Assembly: GCA_027924585.1 (NCBI GenBank) | Contig: BSBM01000994.1 | Location: 13,968,501-14,032,500, forward strand | Length of the DNA stretch: 64,000 nt | Reading direction: 5' to 3' | From: Larix kaempferi | Lineage: Eukaryota; Streptophyta; Pinopsida; Pinales; Pinaceae | Part shown: in pieces, positions 1 through 12,819 of the stretch | Layout of the letters: each line of letters begins with the position of its first letter | Position numbering within the stretch: position 1 is the stretch's first letter | Program-made: the position numbers and the translations under genes | The notes under the pieces: model-generated | The model's database searches: none | Seen by the model: only the letters and a program-made list of their open reading frames with translations | What the model was told of the DNA's origin: nothing

Positions 1-3000
1 AGCTCCTCGCCGTAGATATATTAAAGTCGAGATCAACACTCCTCGTTGATCGTCACAAGGTGAAGAAGCATCCAAAATAAGCATGAAAGGTGGTCACGAG
101 GTTGTATACCATCTGCCATGTGTCATCATATGAACACCTCGTGAGGGAGGTTAAGTGGTAATCCAAAACCAGAAGTCAAGTCACGATACCACCAGACCCC
201 TATGTACGGTTAAGTAAAATAGATGGCTAAGATTTAAAGCTGGTAGGAGATCCTACGGCAGAGATTAAAAGATGTAAAATCAAAAATGTTAAATGAAGAA
301 TCAAATCAACGGCCGAGAAGCAACGCCCATCAGATCAATGGACAAAAAGGAGGGAGAGCTCGCAAAGGCGAGCAGAAGTTATCAAGACGTGGTTATATAT
401 GTGAATACACCTTTCAAAGTTGGCATTTTTACCCTTCTGAAACCTGTATGAGCGGGAGGGGTTTTTTCTAGAATATGATGTTCTAGCACTGGTACAGAAG
501 TTTGATGGCTGGTCTCCAGGAATATGTGCAGAAGCGCACGAGTCATGCGGTTGCACACCAACAGGGAAGCCCCGGAGACCCGGTATCAGTTTCGGCCGAG
601 GCCATAATGGCGTGTGAAGAAACTAGCTCTAACGACATTTAGAAATAGCTATTAAGATGCAAATCCGATTATTGGTTAACCAAATAAATCATATTTTCAA
701 AATGATAAACAATTGATATTTTTTTAACAACCTGAACACTTGAATAGTAATATCAAACATGTAAAAAGAGAGAATGAATCCAGAAAATAGAGGAAAAAGT
801 TCAAGTTAAGAAGACTGGATATGGAAGAAATCGTTCTTAATCTTGTTAAAAAAATATTTAACTAATAAAAACTTTTTAACTTTAAAATTACTAAAACTTA
901 TTGTTAATGTTATTAAAAAAATAAAAATAAATAAAAATTATTAAAAAATCTTAAATTTGAAGTATATTATTTAATGTATAAAGATAAATAGGATATTTGA
1001 TAAAATTTTAATTTAAAAAAAAAAAAATTGCAATTAAGAAGACAAAGTATATGTATTTCAATACTTGTTCAATATATAAGGATAAATAAAATATTTTATA
1101 AAATCCCAAAATATTTTTTTTAAATAAACTATGAACATGAAGTAAAAAGACAAAGTATATATGTTTCAATTTGACACGAATCATGGAAGAAATGAGAAAT
1201 TCCTCACCATTTGACAGTGAATTTCAACAATATGACATCATGATCCAACGGCATAATCTTAAAGACAGAAAATGGATCAAGAAAATGCTAATCAGCAAGC
1301 AATTTATTTTAGCAAGCAATTTATTACAAGAAATGGGATATAAAAAAATAAAGGTTGTAAGAAAATTTAGAAACTTTGCATTTTTAAGATAAAACAAAGC
1401 GCTAATTGGTAAAAGGGAAACTGAGAACTGGACATGCAACATCAATGGTTTACCTAAGGATAAAGGATATGCAATATAATATCTTTGATTAAACTTGATG
1501 TAATCATTGTTTTATAAACTCCAGAATGTGATGATAAAGAAACCGCTCACATATCTCAGTTTTATAATCATTATGTATTGAATCCATAGAATAACAATAA
1601 TGAAACAACTCAATTATCTCAGAATTGTGAATTGTAATAATTATGTGTTGAATCCGATGAATAACACCAGAAGAAAGAAAATCCAGTTGGACAAGGCACT
1701 TGTTGCTTATATAGTTCCCAAACTAATAGCAATAGATTTTTTTTTGTCCAGAAGTGAATAAAGAAAGCAGCAATTTTTTTATAATTGTTTGATACTTTCC
1801 TTTCTCATTTCACGATGACCCAGGTTGTATATCTCTAGCAAGAATTTTCAGTGCTAGGACAAGTTTTATGGAAGCAAATATGTTTATAAAAGGTATTGAT
1901 TTTTATGGAAGAAAATATGTTAATAAAAGGTAGATATTTCATGTGGAAAGAAGAAATTGATATAGAGAAATTTAGAGTTAAGTGCTAATTGAATATTTCA
2001 ACAAGTATATGAAAATATCTCAATAGTGGGTAAGCATTTATTATGTATGTTATAGTTACTTAGAGATTTTTAATTGGAAAGATATTTCAAATTTCAGTTG
2101 TATAGGAGGAAGTACTTTCTTAATCAAGCTAAGTATTCAGTTTAGTAGCGTATTTCATAGCCAAGAAAACAATTTAAAAAATGGAAATTTTCAAGGATTA
2201 AAATTAAATTGCCCAAATTCCCGTTTTTCCTTTTTCTTTTCACTTAGAAAAGTGGTTAAGTTGAAACAAATATTTTAGAAATGGAATTCTCTATATGGAA
2301 AATAAAGTGGAATTCTTCTTTTATTTATTGCAGGAAAAGATAAATATTTTAACCAAATTTATAGTACACATGAAAGAAGAATGACTTCAAAAAAACAACA
2401 AAAAAGCATAATCATAACTTTGTATGGTTGGTAGACTAAGGAATGGATAATCAAATCTAAAATGAATAATAATTGCTAGTTTTGATAATAATACACTAAA
2501 TAATACCTACTATAGTAATGGCTAGTATACATACAAAATAGTAAAGCCTAATATAAATAAAAAATAAATAATATATTACTAAAATTTATGTGGAGATAAA
2601 AATAAAATTAAAAATCTTTAAAAAAAACATATCAAATCTAAAATGATAAGTAATTGTTAGTTTTGTTGATAGGAGACATTAAATAATATCTATTATAATA
2701 ATAACTAATATACACATAAAATAAATAATATCTATTAATTGCATTTAAGTAGAAAATAAAAATAAAATTTAAAGTTTTTAAAAAACAAAAATTGATGGAC
2801 ACCTTTACACACTATAAGAAACAAAAAATGTTATCTCAAAATAATGTAGAAAATGAAAATAAAATTTAAAATCTTTAAAAAGCAAAAAATTGGTAAAGAC
2901 CTTTACACACTATTAAAAAAAGAAAAAGCTATTTCAAAATAAGATATAGAATATCTCTCGGTGAGAATAGGGTTTGGATTATGTCCTTAAGAATAATATT

Positions 3001-3540
3001 ATTACCCTCTTCGCCTTGACTCAATCCTTGTGAAATACATAAAACCATTTTTAAGATAGGTCAAAATATTAATGAAATATGAAGGTTTAAATTAATTTTT
3101 TATTTAACTGAGTTTTCCTTGAGCATTAATAAGGAAGCACATTATACACACGTTCTATGCAATATTGGAACACACATGTAGTCTTTCAAACAAGGTTTTC
3201 CCTTCTTTCACATAATAAATTGAAACAGCTCAGAAAATAAGCAAATGCACATAAAGACAGTTACGCATTCAAATCTCCAAATGTTCCTATAGTAATCGTC
3301 AAAGTTGGGTCATGGGAGCTCCCACAGTTGTCTGTTAAGTAACCAGATTTACATTGAAATCGAATCAGAAGATCTGGCAAGCGATTCAATATGTTAAAAA
3401 TAACAAATGGTTAAACTACGAACAAGGTACAATTTTTTCCTTAATCACCAACATCTCTGAACAACGGTAATTTTTTAAGTGGATATTTGTGCACACAGAA
3501 GCTGACACTGCTGGGGCTATCATCATCGAAAATTATGCAC

Positions 3541-3572
<32 letters not shown>

Positions 3573-3600
3573 TTTCCCTGTACACACAACTGGTTTCAAA
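1..3600. other. AT-rich intergenic region, no gene recognised
   Basis: No convincing coding region is seen. The first 620 bases are richer in G+C than what follows and could be the end of an unrecognised repeat lying mostly outside the window, but I found no partner copy here. From about 660 onward the sequence is strongly AT-rich with long A/T runs. Short open frames at 286-471 and 1171-1392 have no recognisable motif and look like chance. Confidence 0.5.
2385..2960. repeat. Diverged tandem repeats in AT-rich DNA
   Basis: Two kinds of local duplication are visible. A block starting ATCAAATCTAAAATGA near 2450 recurs near 2630 and includes the neighbouring TGCTAGTTTTG / TGTTAGTTTTG and ACTAAATAATACC / ATTAAATAATATC stretches. 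A second block with CCTTTACACACTAT occurs near 2800 and again near 2900, each copy followed by an A-rich run and then by TTATCTCAAAATAA or CTATTTCAAAATAA. The copies are diverged and contain no coding signal. Confidence 0.6.
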
Positions 3601-3733
3601 CAATGACTACGAAATTCCTGAATAAGACAAGATAGAAATAGTAAATCTGCCTTTTAATATATCTAGCGGCTTAAACAATTTCATACCTGAGACAAAGAAT
3701 CCGATACCCATAAATCGGAATAGAAGAATATGA

Positions 3734-4069
3734 TCACCTCCCTGTGCCATGGCAGTCGCACAATGTCTCATTTTCAACCTCCCGCCTGTTGAAGCTCCGG
3801 TGACAATTGCAGGCTGCACACTTGAGGGCTGCAGCCGTTCCCTCCTCGCCGCTGGCCATAAATTCTCCGCAACCATCGACCGCGTAGCCACCAATGCTGG
3901 CAGCGTGATTCTTTTGGCACTCTCCATACCACACACGCTTCCTAAATGAAGCATTTGCTCCTCTTAGGGAAACTTCTGTGTGCTGCACTTGGGACGGCCT
4001 CATTTTGTCCACAGATCCTATTGCTTGACCTTGAATCTGAGCCACTGCGGGACTTGGCACTCGAATCAT
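3734..4069 (-). CDS. MIF: MINI ZINC FINGER (MIF) protein, ZF-HD family without homeodomain
   Basis: The 111-residue product carries the ZF-HD dimerisation domain at about residues 46-98: YGECQKNHA, then [17 protein letters not shown], then [12 protein letters not shown]. Cysteines 51, 67, 84, 87 and 89 and histidines 55 and 90 fit the conserved zinc-binding set. The protein stops soon after this domain, so the homeodomain of full ZF-HD factors is absent, as in the plant MIF family. MIF proteins are known to heterodimerise with ZF-HD transcription factors and block their DNA binding, with effects on hormone responses and meristems. I took the first in-frame ATG at 4069; the Met at residue 23 (ending near 4003) is an alternative and gives a length closer to typical MIFs. 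The frame is intact and is the only apparently functional host gene here. The single-exon structure is also typical of the family. Confidence 0.9.
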   Translation of the reverse strand: MIRVPSPAVAQIQGQAIGSVDKMRPSQVQHTEVSLRGANASFRKRVWYGECQKNHAASIGGYAVDGCGEFMASGEEGTAAALKCAACNCHRSFNRREVENETLCDCHGTGR

Positions 4070-4600
4070 TGATCACGGATCTCAAAAAATAGATCGCAAT
4101 TCATCTGTGTGTGAGCAGGTTCTCGTTGACCTGTGTATATGTTTTCAACATCACAGAATCGATGTTCGAAAGAGAGATCGAGAGGGGTTTGGAATTGAAA
4201 GACGGACCTCCCGACTTTCCTCACCCTAATGCAAATTGTAGTACGGGTATCCCAAATAACAAGGGAGCAGAGAATTAACAGACAAAGAAGAGAATGGGAT
4301 GAGAGCCCCAAAACTGTAGAGAGACCTAACCTAACAAAAAAAAGATCAAATCGGTCAAACGCCAACCGATCAGAAGCATCTCCACAGATCCTCAAAAAAG
4401 GGGAACGCGACGGTCCTCCTCAAAGATGCCAAAGTACATAGAGACCATTACCAGAAAGGAATCGGTAAACAGTAAAACGATGCCAAATAGACTTTAACGC
4501 CCCCGAGGATGATGAAAGGCCATATATCAGTTTTACACCGATGACATACGTCTGTACTCATTCTCTTTCCCATTTTCGTAATATTGAAAAAGGGCTGCAC
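4070..4600 (-). promoter_or_regulatory. Probable 5' UTR and promoter region of the MIF gene
   Basis: Upstream of the MIF start, on the minus strand, lies about 500 bases that is less AT-rich than the surroundings and contains pyrimidine-rich (CTCTCT) stretches typical of plant 5' leaders around 4150-4330. A TATATGG-like motif near 4525 could be a TATA element, but the match is weak. No transcription start can be fixed from the sequence. Confidence 0.35.
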
Positions 4601-5904
4601 TACTGTAAATCTTTTTCTACCACTCAATGTTGATGAGATATGTCATATCAATGACCGATAAAATTTAAAAATTGTTGAGATTTCTGTTGATCTGTAATTA
4701 ATCATACATTGTTATTTATTAATTATTTCTACTCATTACAAATTTATGGGGGTAGTAATGTAAATGACGGCAACTTATACATTAAAATCGAATCAAAATT
4801 TAGATATCCATGTTTATGTTTCTCATTCATTTACACTGATAACAAATTTTACAATAACAAAAGTAAGTATTTGGAGAAAGAAGAAAGAATTGAAAATCAT
4901 GTTTAATTGAGCATACATTTGTATAATAACATGATTGCACCTCCAATCCAAAACATGATTATTGAAGATCACATTACCATTTGATGCACCAATAAGGCTT
5001 TCGATGATAGCAAATCACTTTTAAAATAATTATTAAATAACAAATAAAACATAATTGGTTTGAATAAGAGTAGATTATTTATTTTATGTCTTCAAATTTA
5101 ATTTTTTTTGTTATTTTTATCGGATCAAATTTAAATTATATTTTTAATTATATAAATAGATTAATTTTTTTAAATATTTTTATAACACTCAAACTATGTA
5201 ATTTCTATATATATATCTAATTTTTTTCAAAAATTTCCAACAAAATTTAAACAAAATAAGTCCGATATATCACCCTTAGCGAGGGAGAATACATGAATGC
5301 CATTACTCTTTTTATGGTACCGTAAAATATTGGATCCGTTAGAAAACACCCTAAATGCTCACACGGACATTGTTAGGTTTTTTTTTGGGAAGTTGAATTT
5401 GTTGTCTCTTTCATCATAATGTATAAGCTCATCATTCACTCGTGGCCAATAAAATCCTTAAACTATATAGTTTTTTATTATTATTTAAGGTGACCAATAA
5501 AATCCTTAAACTATGTATTTTTTTATTATTATTTAAGATGAATGGACTATTTAACATGAATGTAAAGTTGATGTGGTTTGATTACTTCAAGCCTAATTAT
5601 ATTTAAACTAATTTTATTTATCTTTATATATATATATGTTAATTTATTTCTATATAAATATATTTTAATATAAATTAAATAAGTTTAATAGTTAAGAAGA
5701 TGTGTTATTTTCTTGGAAGTCACATGTTTGTTTGTTAATATTTGTGTGGGACATACAAGATACCATCCTCTTCTATTCAAAAAAAGTACATATACTCATA
5801 TTTTAATTTTGTTGGAGTAAATATTTAGCTTATATATAGTATTATTATTATTTGTTATAAGCACTATATATATTTGTTATACTAAGATATATATTGTGAG
5901 AGGA
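4600..5904. other. AT-rich intergenic region, no gene recognised
   Basis: Very AT-rich DNA with poly-T and TA runs and no recognisable gene. The only structured item is the 49-bp duplication annotated separately at 5441-5538. Confidence 0.5.
5441..5538. repeat. Two-copy 49-bp tandem repeat
   Basis: The sequence CCAATAAAATCCTTAAACTA followed by a T-rich tail and TTATTATTATTTAAG occurs twice in a row with few differences. Confidence 0.8.
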
Positions 5905-8900
5905 TGTAACCACTTCAAACAAAAAGATAGAAAATCAGTAAAAATAAAAATAAAAATAATTTGGAATGCATGAGTGAATAGTAAATTAAATCTTGAAGGT
6001 CTTAAAATCGCATGATTGAGTATCTTGATGTCAACTATAGTACTTATGTTTTCCTTCGATATAGGGTTCTTTGAGAAGAGATTTGAGGGGCTTACTTAGC
6101 TTGCAAGCTAACATTGCACTTGACACTATGGGAGATTTGCCGTCAAAGTGAGGGCTTTAGTCAACAAGGGTATGATCACTTATCGACTTTCATGGTTTAA
6201 TTACTTTTGCTTGGAAGACGCTATAACCGTCAAGTCTCAAACCAAACATTTTTAAAGGTACTAAGCCCTATTAAAAATCTAGAGGTCCAAAGAGATATAT
6301 TATGCGTTTTCAAAGAATATGAAAGTGATACTAAGTGTATGTAAAGTATGATCCTTGTAATTTGTGTATCAACATACTTGTATATCTTTTTATGAGTTTA
6401 CTATCCTAAAAAAGTAAATGTTGATGGGAAAAATATTAATACTGCAAGGGTCCTTTCTATGGTCCACACACCTAAAACTTAAATGGTTTTTGCAACAGTT
6501 ATGGTATTTGGCTAAATTCATACCATCGGCCTTAGCTAGGGTTTTGCAAGCCTACCAATGTTAACGAGGGTAATGATGGACAAGGTCGTAGCAATTCAAT
6601 GCATGGGTCTTCGGCATTTATGATGACAGGAAAGTTGGTTTGTAGTGTTCCTCCACATGGTTTCAAATTGGCTGAGGTGTGGGTGGAATCTCGAGGCCTT
6701 AACTACATTTTTCTGGACTATCAGCATCACCATAATACTCTCGTCCACCTAGCTTTTTCGAACCCTAACTCCTTTATCGTTGTGAATTTTCATCATTCAT
6801 GTTGTTGGAAGGTTGAGGTGTGCCTCCAGCTCTCAGGTTCTCAGTGGGCTTGGCCCTTGGCCTCGGCTTCGACCTTTGGCCTTGGCAACTTCGTGAAGGC
6901 TTCAGAAAAACACCTCCCAGGTAATGTTCTTCGTAACTTGTCAAATGCTTTGGTATTTATTTGTGTTATCGTTTGCATGTAACTTATCTGTTTGTTGACT
7001 ATTTTCTTGGTTTTCTTGTGGCAGAAATCTCTAGTATCAAGGGTGGAGGTGCGGCTCTAGATGATAAAATAAATATCTTGACCTTGGTAATCCCCCCAGT
7101 CCTCCATGGGAGATCTCGGTGTTTGCAAATTCCGTGAGTAACAGGGTTACACTGTCGTTACTTAACTATTCTGGGATGCGAAAATTGCAGCCAATTGGTA
7201 GTTAAGATGGATTCTATGTTCCTGTAAAAGTTTGGCGTGTCAATAAATTAGGTTGGGGGTGGTCATACGAACTTCGTTGCTTACTAAGTTTTAGTCTCAG
7301 TCTCTAAAATGATTGGCTTGTGAAATACGCTTGTATCAAACTTAGAATGGTTCTTGGACTGATGAAGATGGATATTTTAAATGCCATGATTCATTTGCTA
7401 GTTGTTTTTGTTTATGGATCCCCACCCCGACCTATTTGGGTGGATGCAAAAGGTGACTGCCAGGAACGTATGATGCATGCTTTTGGTTTAACTATGTAAA
7501 TCCAGTCCTGGAAGGGTTTCCAATGCTCATCGTTTTGTATGGTAGTTGATATTTCCAGCTTCCTGAATGATGTTAAGCCATATTAATAAGGACTGTGTTT
7601 TTTCTTTAAAAACATTACGAGGGTGAAATGTATAGTTGCGACGTTTGTCGTGAATTTGGTAAAGAAGTTAGAACTCCTATCTTTGAAATATTTTTCTCTC
7701 AATAGAGAGGTCTTCGTCGTTGGAATGTAACTTATTTGATGTAAAAAAATTGTGGGGACTCGATCCCGATCCTGACAAGTAAGCATTACTCTAACATAAA
7801 ATTTTATGGAAGTTAGGTTATTTCGATGCTTAAAGCCTGGGTTTGAAAGTCCCTCCTTTTTTATTTTATAAGGAAAAACTGTAGTTTGAAAAACTCGTTT
7901 ATGGGAGAAAGGGGTTCTTGATAGCTCTACATTGATACCTTGGCTTTCTAGGGTTATTCCCAAAAGGGAAGAATACCATGTTCTTTGTATGCTTTGAAAG
8001 GGAAAGGTGTCCATATGCACAAGGATCTTACAAATCTTAATTGTGGATTTGCTGCAACAGTATGTAAGCTTCCTGTTGTGAGTTGGATATGATGGCTATT
8101 CTTGTTTGTTGTTATAAAAAAAAAACATATGCTTGTCCTTTAAATGAAATGTGGTGGTTGAAACATTAGTAAATTTATGATATGGAAGACAAAGATATGT
8201 TAGCCTTTTACTGTAAGAGAGACAAAAGGACCTGCTGAAAAACATAGAAGTTCCTTTTGAATGGCTATCATAGGGATTAGAGCAAATAAAAGAAAACTGA
8301 AATGTAACTGGTTATTTAACCCTAAATTGTATATTTCATTTCTTCCATATTTAACAGTTTCAAGTAAATCAGTTGTTTGAAGAGAATGTTTGGTATCAAT
8401 TTTGTAAATGAAATAATACAAATCTAAGCATCTAAAGCTTATCACATCTATTCTTAAGTGCTGCCCTGTACTAGAGTACACCACCTGCGGGTGGAAGGAA
8501 AAATACAGAGGTAATTTATTTTCATTTTTAACCAGTCAATCCTAATTCAGAAATCGGTTCAAATTGTAAACAATTTCATCTAAAATAATAATGAGTACAC
8601 TAAGAAAAAGAAGAAACCTGAACCATAAAGCTGGGAAAACATCCACAGGAAACCGTTCCTCCCAACCAAATTCCTCAAGCACTCAACTGAATGCTTGGGA
8701 CCCCTGATCCCGTTCACTTAACCACCAAGAAGAAGACACCAAATAGGAGTGGAGACCTTCCTTTGCAGAAATATCAGTAGTCCTTCAGACCTGCCATTCT
8801 TCCTTACTTGCACTCAACTGATGGACAAACTCACTCTGGAAATCATTAGTTAGCTACCCCTCATCGAAATTTCCTTGTCTGCTCAAAACTATGATAGTTT

Positions 8901-9336
8901 TTCTAGCCAGCCCAAGGGAGAAGGAATAATGATCCCAAAAAAAAAGGTGAGCCTCCTCTTCAATTCGATGGCTTTATATAGCTTGCCTAGGTCTTTGCTC
9001 AGTTATGTCATTTATTGAGCCACTTGGTCAGCTCCTCCACCTTTCAAGAGTTATGACCATAATATAGGGTAGTTCCCTCCTGCAATAGCTAGTAAGTGAT
9101 TCCAGATGTTGCCACTTGTCTCCATGTCTCCTAAACGGTTTCATTCCTCCTAGTGGGTGAGTGAACACTCTTCAACAGTCCCCTGTGGATGAGTCTCTCC
9201 ACCTTTAAATTTATTATTAAAAATTGAAATAGTAAATTATAGTCATCCTTGACCACCTTGGTCATAAAAACTTTATAATAAAATCCGATCAATGCTTTTC
9301 TCAAAAAAAATGTTTTTCAATTCTAGGGATGTTACA
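5905..9336 (-). repeat. 3' LTR of gypsy element 1 (left copy)
   Basis: It starts TGTAAC and ends GTTACA just before the polypurine tract, giving short inverted ends. Only its first 350 bases have a counterpart in the right LTR piece, so either the right LTR lost the rest or part of the left LTR (from 6258) is an insertion. The open frame at 6599-6982 inside it (127 codons) has no motif I recognise. Confidence 0.65.
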
Positions 9337-9453
9337 AACACCCCCTCTTAAGCTCAACATCATCCTCGATGTTGCTTAAGGATCTTTTGAGTCCTCCTGG
9401 AACAAAATTGGTTATGCTACTCGTATATGACTCTCCAATTCCCAGGTTTCTTC

Positions 9454-10960
9454 CTATGGACTAAGGTGCTTCCATTGCACCTTTACTTGTCCAACGGTGT
9501 CATTCCGAAGTGAAATTTCCCTCCCGTCGAGGATATAGTCTGGTTCCACCAGAAAATATCCTTCAGGTTCAACCTGTATGTCATTCGAGTTAATCACATG
9601 AGCAACAGCATGTATATTTATTTTTAAAATGGAAATATGAAATACATTATGCACTTTAAGGTTAGGTGTTAGGTCCACCTGATATGCCACTGCTTTGACC
9701 CTCGATAATATTCGAATGGCCCACAGTACCTGGGTGCTAACTTGGCACAACCCCCCAATTTCAAAGAAATTTATTGGGGCTTTACCTTTATAAACACATG
9801 TTCACCAACCTGGAACTCTTGTTGAGTCCTCTTACTATCTACATGGATTTTATGCCTGTCTTCTGCAATTTTTAAATTGCCTTGCACCTATTTCAGTATT
9901 AGTTTGATTTCTTTTATCAATTCTGGTCCTAGTAACAGTCTATCAATAGGGTTGCTCCACAAAACGAGAGTATTACATTTACTACCATACATAATTTCAA
10001 AAGGGCTCATTTTGGATAAGGTTTGATAGTGGTTATTATAATCAAATTCAACAAGATGTAAGTATTCTTCCCACTTCTTGGGTTGATCGCTAACATACAT
10101 TGTAAGCATGTCTTCTAATACTTGGTTCACTCTTTCGGTCTTCCCATCCGTTTGTGGATGATAGGATGTACTGGAATTGAGTTTAGTATCCAAACTCTTA
10201 GATAAATATTTCCAAAAATTACGAGTAAACTTGGCGTCACGATCATAAATTATTACTTTAGGTATCCCGTAAAATCTAAAAATTTCTTTCATGAAAATAT
10301 CAGCAATGTTTTGCAGCTTTATGAGTAGTTTTAACTGGTATGAAATGGGATGCTTTGGTAAGCTTGTCTACTACCACCATTATCGAGTCATTTTGCTTAT
10401 GATTCTTTGGTAGCCCTGTTATAAAATCAATGCTAATCACCTCCCATTTCCAATCTAGGATCAGTAACGGTTGCAACAAACGAGCTGAGTGCTAGTGTGC
10501 AGCTTTAACTTGCTGTCATTTAAAACATCTCGCTATAAATTTTGCAACTTCATTTTTCATATTCGGCCAGAAATATTCTTTTCGCAACATTGTGATGATC
10601 TTTTGATAACCAGGGTGTCCAGAATATGGATTGTTGTGCAGTTCATTGAAAATCAACAGTTTTAGTGCAAATACATTCGGTACATATAGTCTGTCTTTGT
10701 ACAGAATTAAGCCATTTTCCTTTAAACTGTAATCTGAAATTATATTTGCAGATTCATTTTCTAAAATTTTCTCATATAAGTTCTGATAATTTTTTTCTGA
10801 TTTAATACCTTCTTGAAACTGATTTTCTAAATCTGTTTCATAAGTGCTTACTGCTGTAGTAAAATTTAACTTAGCAATTATGCTTAATGCATCTACGACC
10901 TTGTTTTCTTTACCCTTTATATGCTGGATCTCAAAATCGTAGTTGCTAAGGAAGGCTAAC
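9454..10960 (-). pseudogene. Integrase of gypsy element 1 (broken)
   Basis: Several frames together cover a retroviral-type integrase. The core is recognisable near 10290-10450 (a DFITGLP-like start and a DKLTKASHF-like segment) and continues at 9888-10292 with FYGIPKVIIYDRDAKF, SSTSYHPQTDGKTERVNQ and DMLTMYV, which hold the second Asp and the Glu region of the DDE triad. The C-terminal part at 9454-9750 contains HNVFHISILK and a chromodomain-like tail ending KVQWKHL, as in chromovirus-type gypsy elements. The N-terminal zinc-finger region lies near 10500-10600 and is interrupted by stops. In the living element this enzyme inserts the cDNA into the host genome; here it cannot be made whole. 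Confidence 0.85.
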
Positions 10961-12146
10961 CATCTAGCCTGCCCTGCATTCAGATTTTGTTGATCTACCA
11001 GATATTTTCAACCTTGATTATCTATCATTAAGGTAAATTTTCTACCGATAAGATGATTGTGCCACACTTTTAGAGCATGTATTACGGCTGCCAGCTCTAA
11101 ATCATAGGTAGCATAGTTTTGTTCGTGAATTTTCAGTTTCCTTGACTCAAAAGCTATTGCATGTTTTGCTTGAGTTAAGACTCCGCCAAGTCCATTTTTA
11201 CATGCATCCTTACATACAACAAAGTCCTCGTTAGGGTCTGCGATTTTTAAGATTGGTGCAATTGTTAATAATTCTTTTAACTTTTTAAAACTTTTCACAC
11301 ACTTTTTATCCCACACAAACTTCTTCCCTTTCCATTGTAACGAGGTGATGGGATGTGCAATTTTTGAAAATCCTTTAATGAACTTCCGGTAGTAACTGGT
11401 AATCCCCATGAACGACCTCACACCGGTTACATCCTTCGAGGTAGGCCACTCATTTATTGCTATTATCTTGTCTGGGTCAACCGCTATCCCATCCTTGGAA
11501 ATCACGTTCCCTAGGTCTTGTATTTTATCCTTATAGAAGTCACATTTACTGAATTTGGCATAAAGTTGGTGCTCTCTCAGAACTTGTAAGATTTTCCTTA
11601 AGTGTTCATCGTGTTCTTCCCTGGTCTTGGAATAGACTAAAATGTCGTCCATGAACACAATTACAAATTTGTTTAAATATTTATGCAACACATTATTCAT
11701 TAAACACATAAAGACTGTCGGAGCGTTTGTTAGCCGAAAGGGACTAACCACAAATTCATAGTGCCCATAATGGGTTCCAAAAGCAGTTTTAAGATGTCTT
11801 CTCTTTTAATTCTGACTTGATTATATCCTGATCTCAAGTCAATCTTAGAAAATATCAAGGCCACACATACTTGATTGAACAGGTCTTCAATGCGGGGTAA
11901 CGGATATCGATTTTTAATTATCATCTTGTTTAACTACTGGTAGTCGATGCATAAACGCAACGTACCATCTTTCTTCTTAACAAAGATTACAGGTGCTCCC
12001 CAAGGAGACACACTGGGTCTGATATACTTTTTATTGATTAATTCTTTTAATTGTGACTTAAGCTCATTTAGCTTCAGGATATTCATCCTATAGGGAGCCT
12101 TGGAGTTAGGTACCACACCGGGCACTAATTCGATAGTGAAGTCCAT
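10961..12146 (-). pseudogene. Reverse transcriptase / RNase H of gypsy element 1 (broken)
   Basis: The RT begins near 12146 with a segment containing [33 protein letters not shown] and LCIDYQ, continues at 11730-11924 ([24 protein letters not shown]) and at 11008-11751 has the catalytic [11 protein letters not shown] motif. RNase H follows in the same frame, with a changed catalytic region ([10 protein letters not shown], where TDAS is usual) and the IDNQG end. A frame change around 11730-11760 and a stop near 11930 separate the pieces. The order RT then RNase H upstream of integrase is diagnostic of Ty3/gypsy. Confidence 0.9.
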
Positions 12147-12507
12147 ATCTCTTTTCGAAGGTAATCCTAGAATTTCTTCCGTGAATACATCTGAGAAGTC
12201 CTTTAGAACTGGTATCTCTTCAAGTCTGATTTTATCTTCCTTAGTTGTTCGTTATTCATTGATTACATTTACAACAAACATCTTGCATCCTTTTCGTGCT
12301 ACTCTTTTTAATTGTAAAGCAGAAATCTTCCTAACAGACCTTCCTTGGTATGCCTTTAATTAAAACCGTCTTTCCTATAACATTTATATATGTAAAAGTC
12401 TTTTCAAAGCAATTTAATACTGCTTTATGTCTTTCTAGCCAGTCCATACCAATCAGAACATCATAGGATCCTAAAGGTAATATGTTTAATTTTACCTGAT
12501 TATTAGA

Positions 12508-12819
12508 TTAATTCATCAATAGCTCACATTCATTTACAAAATTATTCAGCCTTCTTTTTGTTCCGGTAGCTAGCTGATCCAACCAAGGATTTTCAAATTT
12601 CTCAACATGCAAATTACATTTTTCTACTATGGTAGGAGAAACAGAACTTAAACTGGCGCCTAGATCAATTAAAATAGAGATAGGTTTATCTGAGATCATA
12701 CCTTCTAATTTGACCATAGATGTTTGATGATCTGCCTGACGGTTATCCAATATTGCGTTGATCCCGTGCACTTCATTTTCCAAGTCTCGAATGGTTGGTT
12801 CTGCTTGAACTGTGTGCAC
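12508..12819 (-). pseudogene. Aspartic protease of gypsy element 1 (decayed)
   Basis: The frame contains ISILIDLGASLSSVSPTIV, matching the retropepsin pattern in which the usual motif is (I/L)IDSGA; here the Ser is Leu, so the active site is altered. It sits between gag and RT as in other gypsy polyproteins, and a stop separates it from RT. The protease normally cuts the Gag-Pol polyprotein in the virus-like particle. Confidence 0.8.

Noticed and set aside
3607-3954. 115-codon minus-strand frame overlapping the MIF gene
   Set aside because: It is a shifted frame of the MIF gene without a domain.
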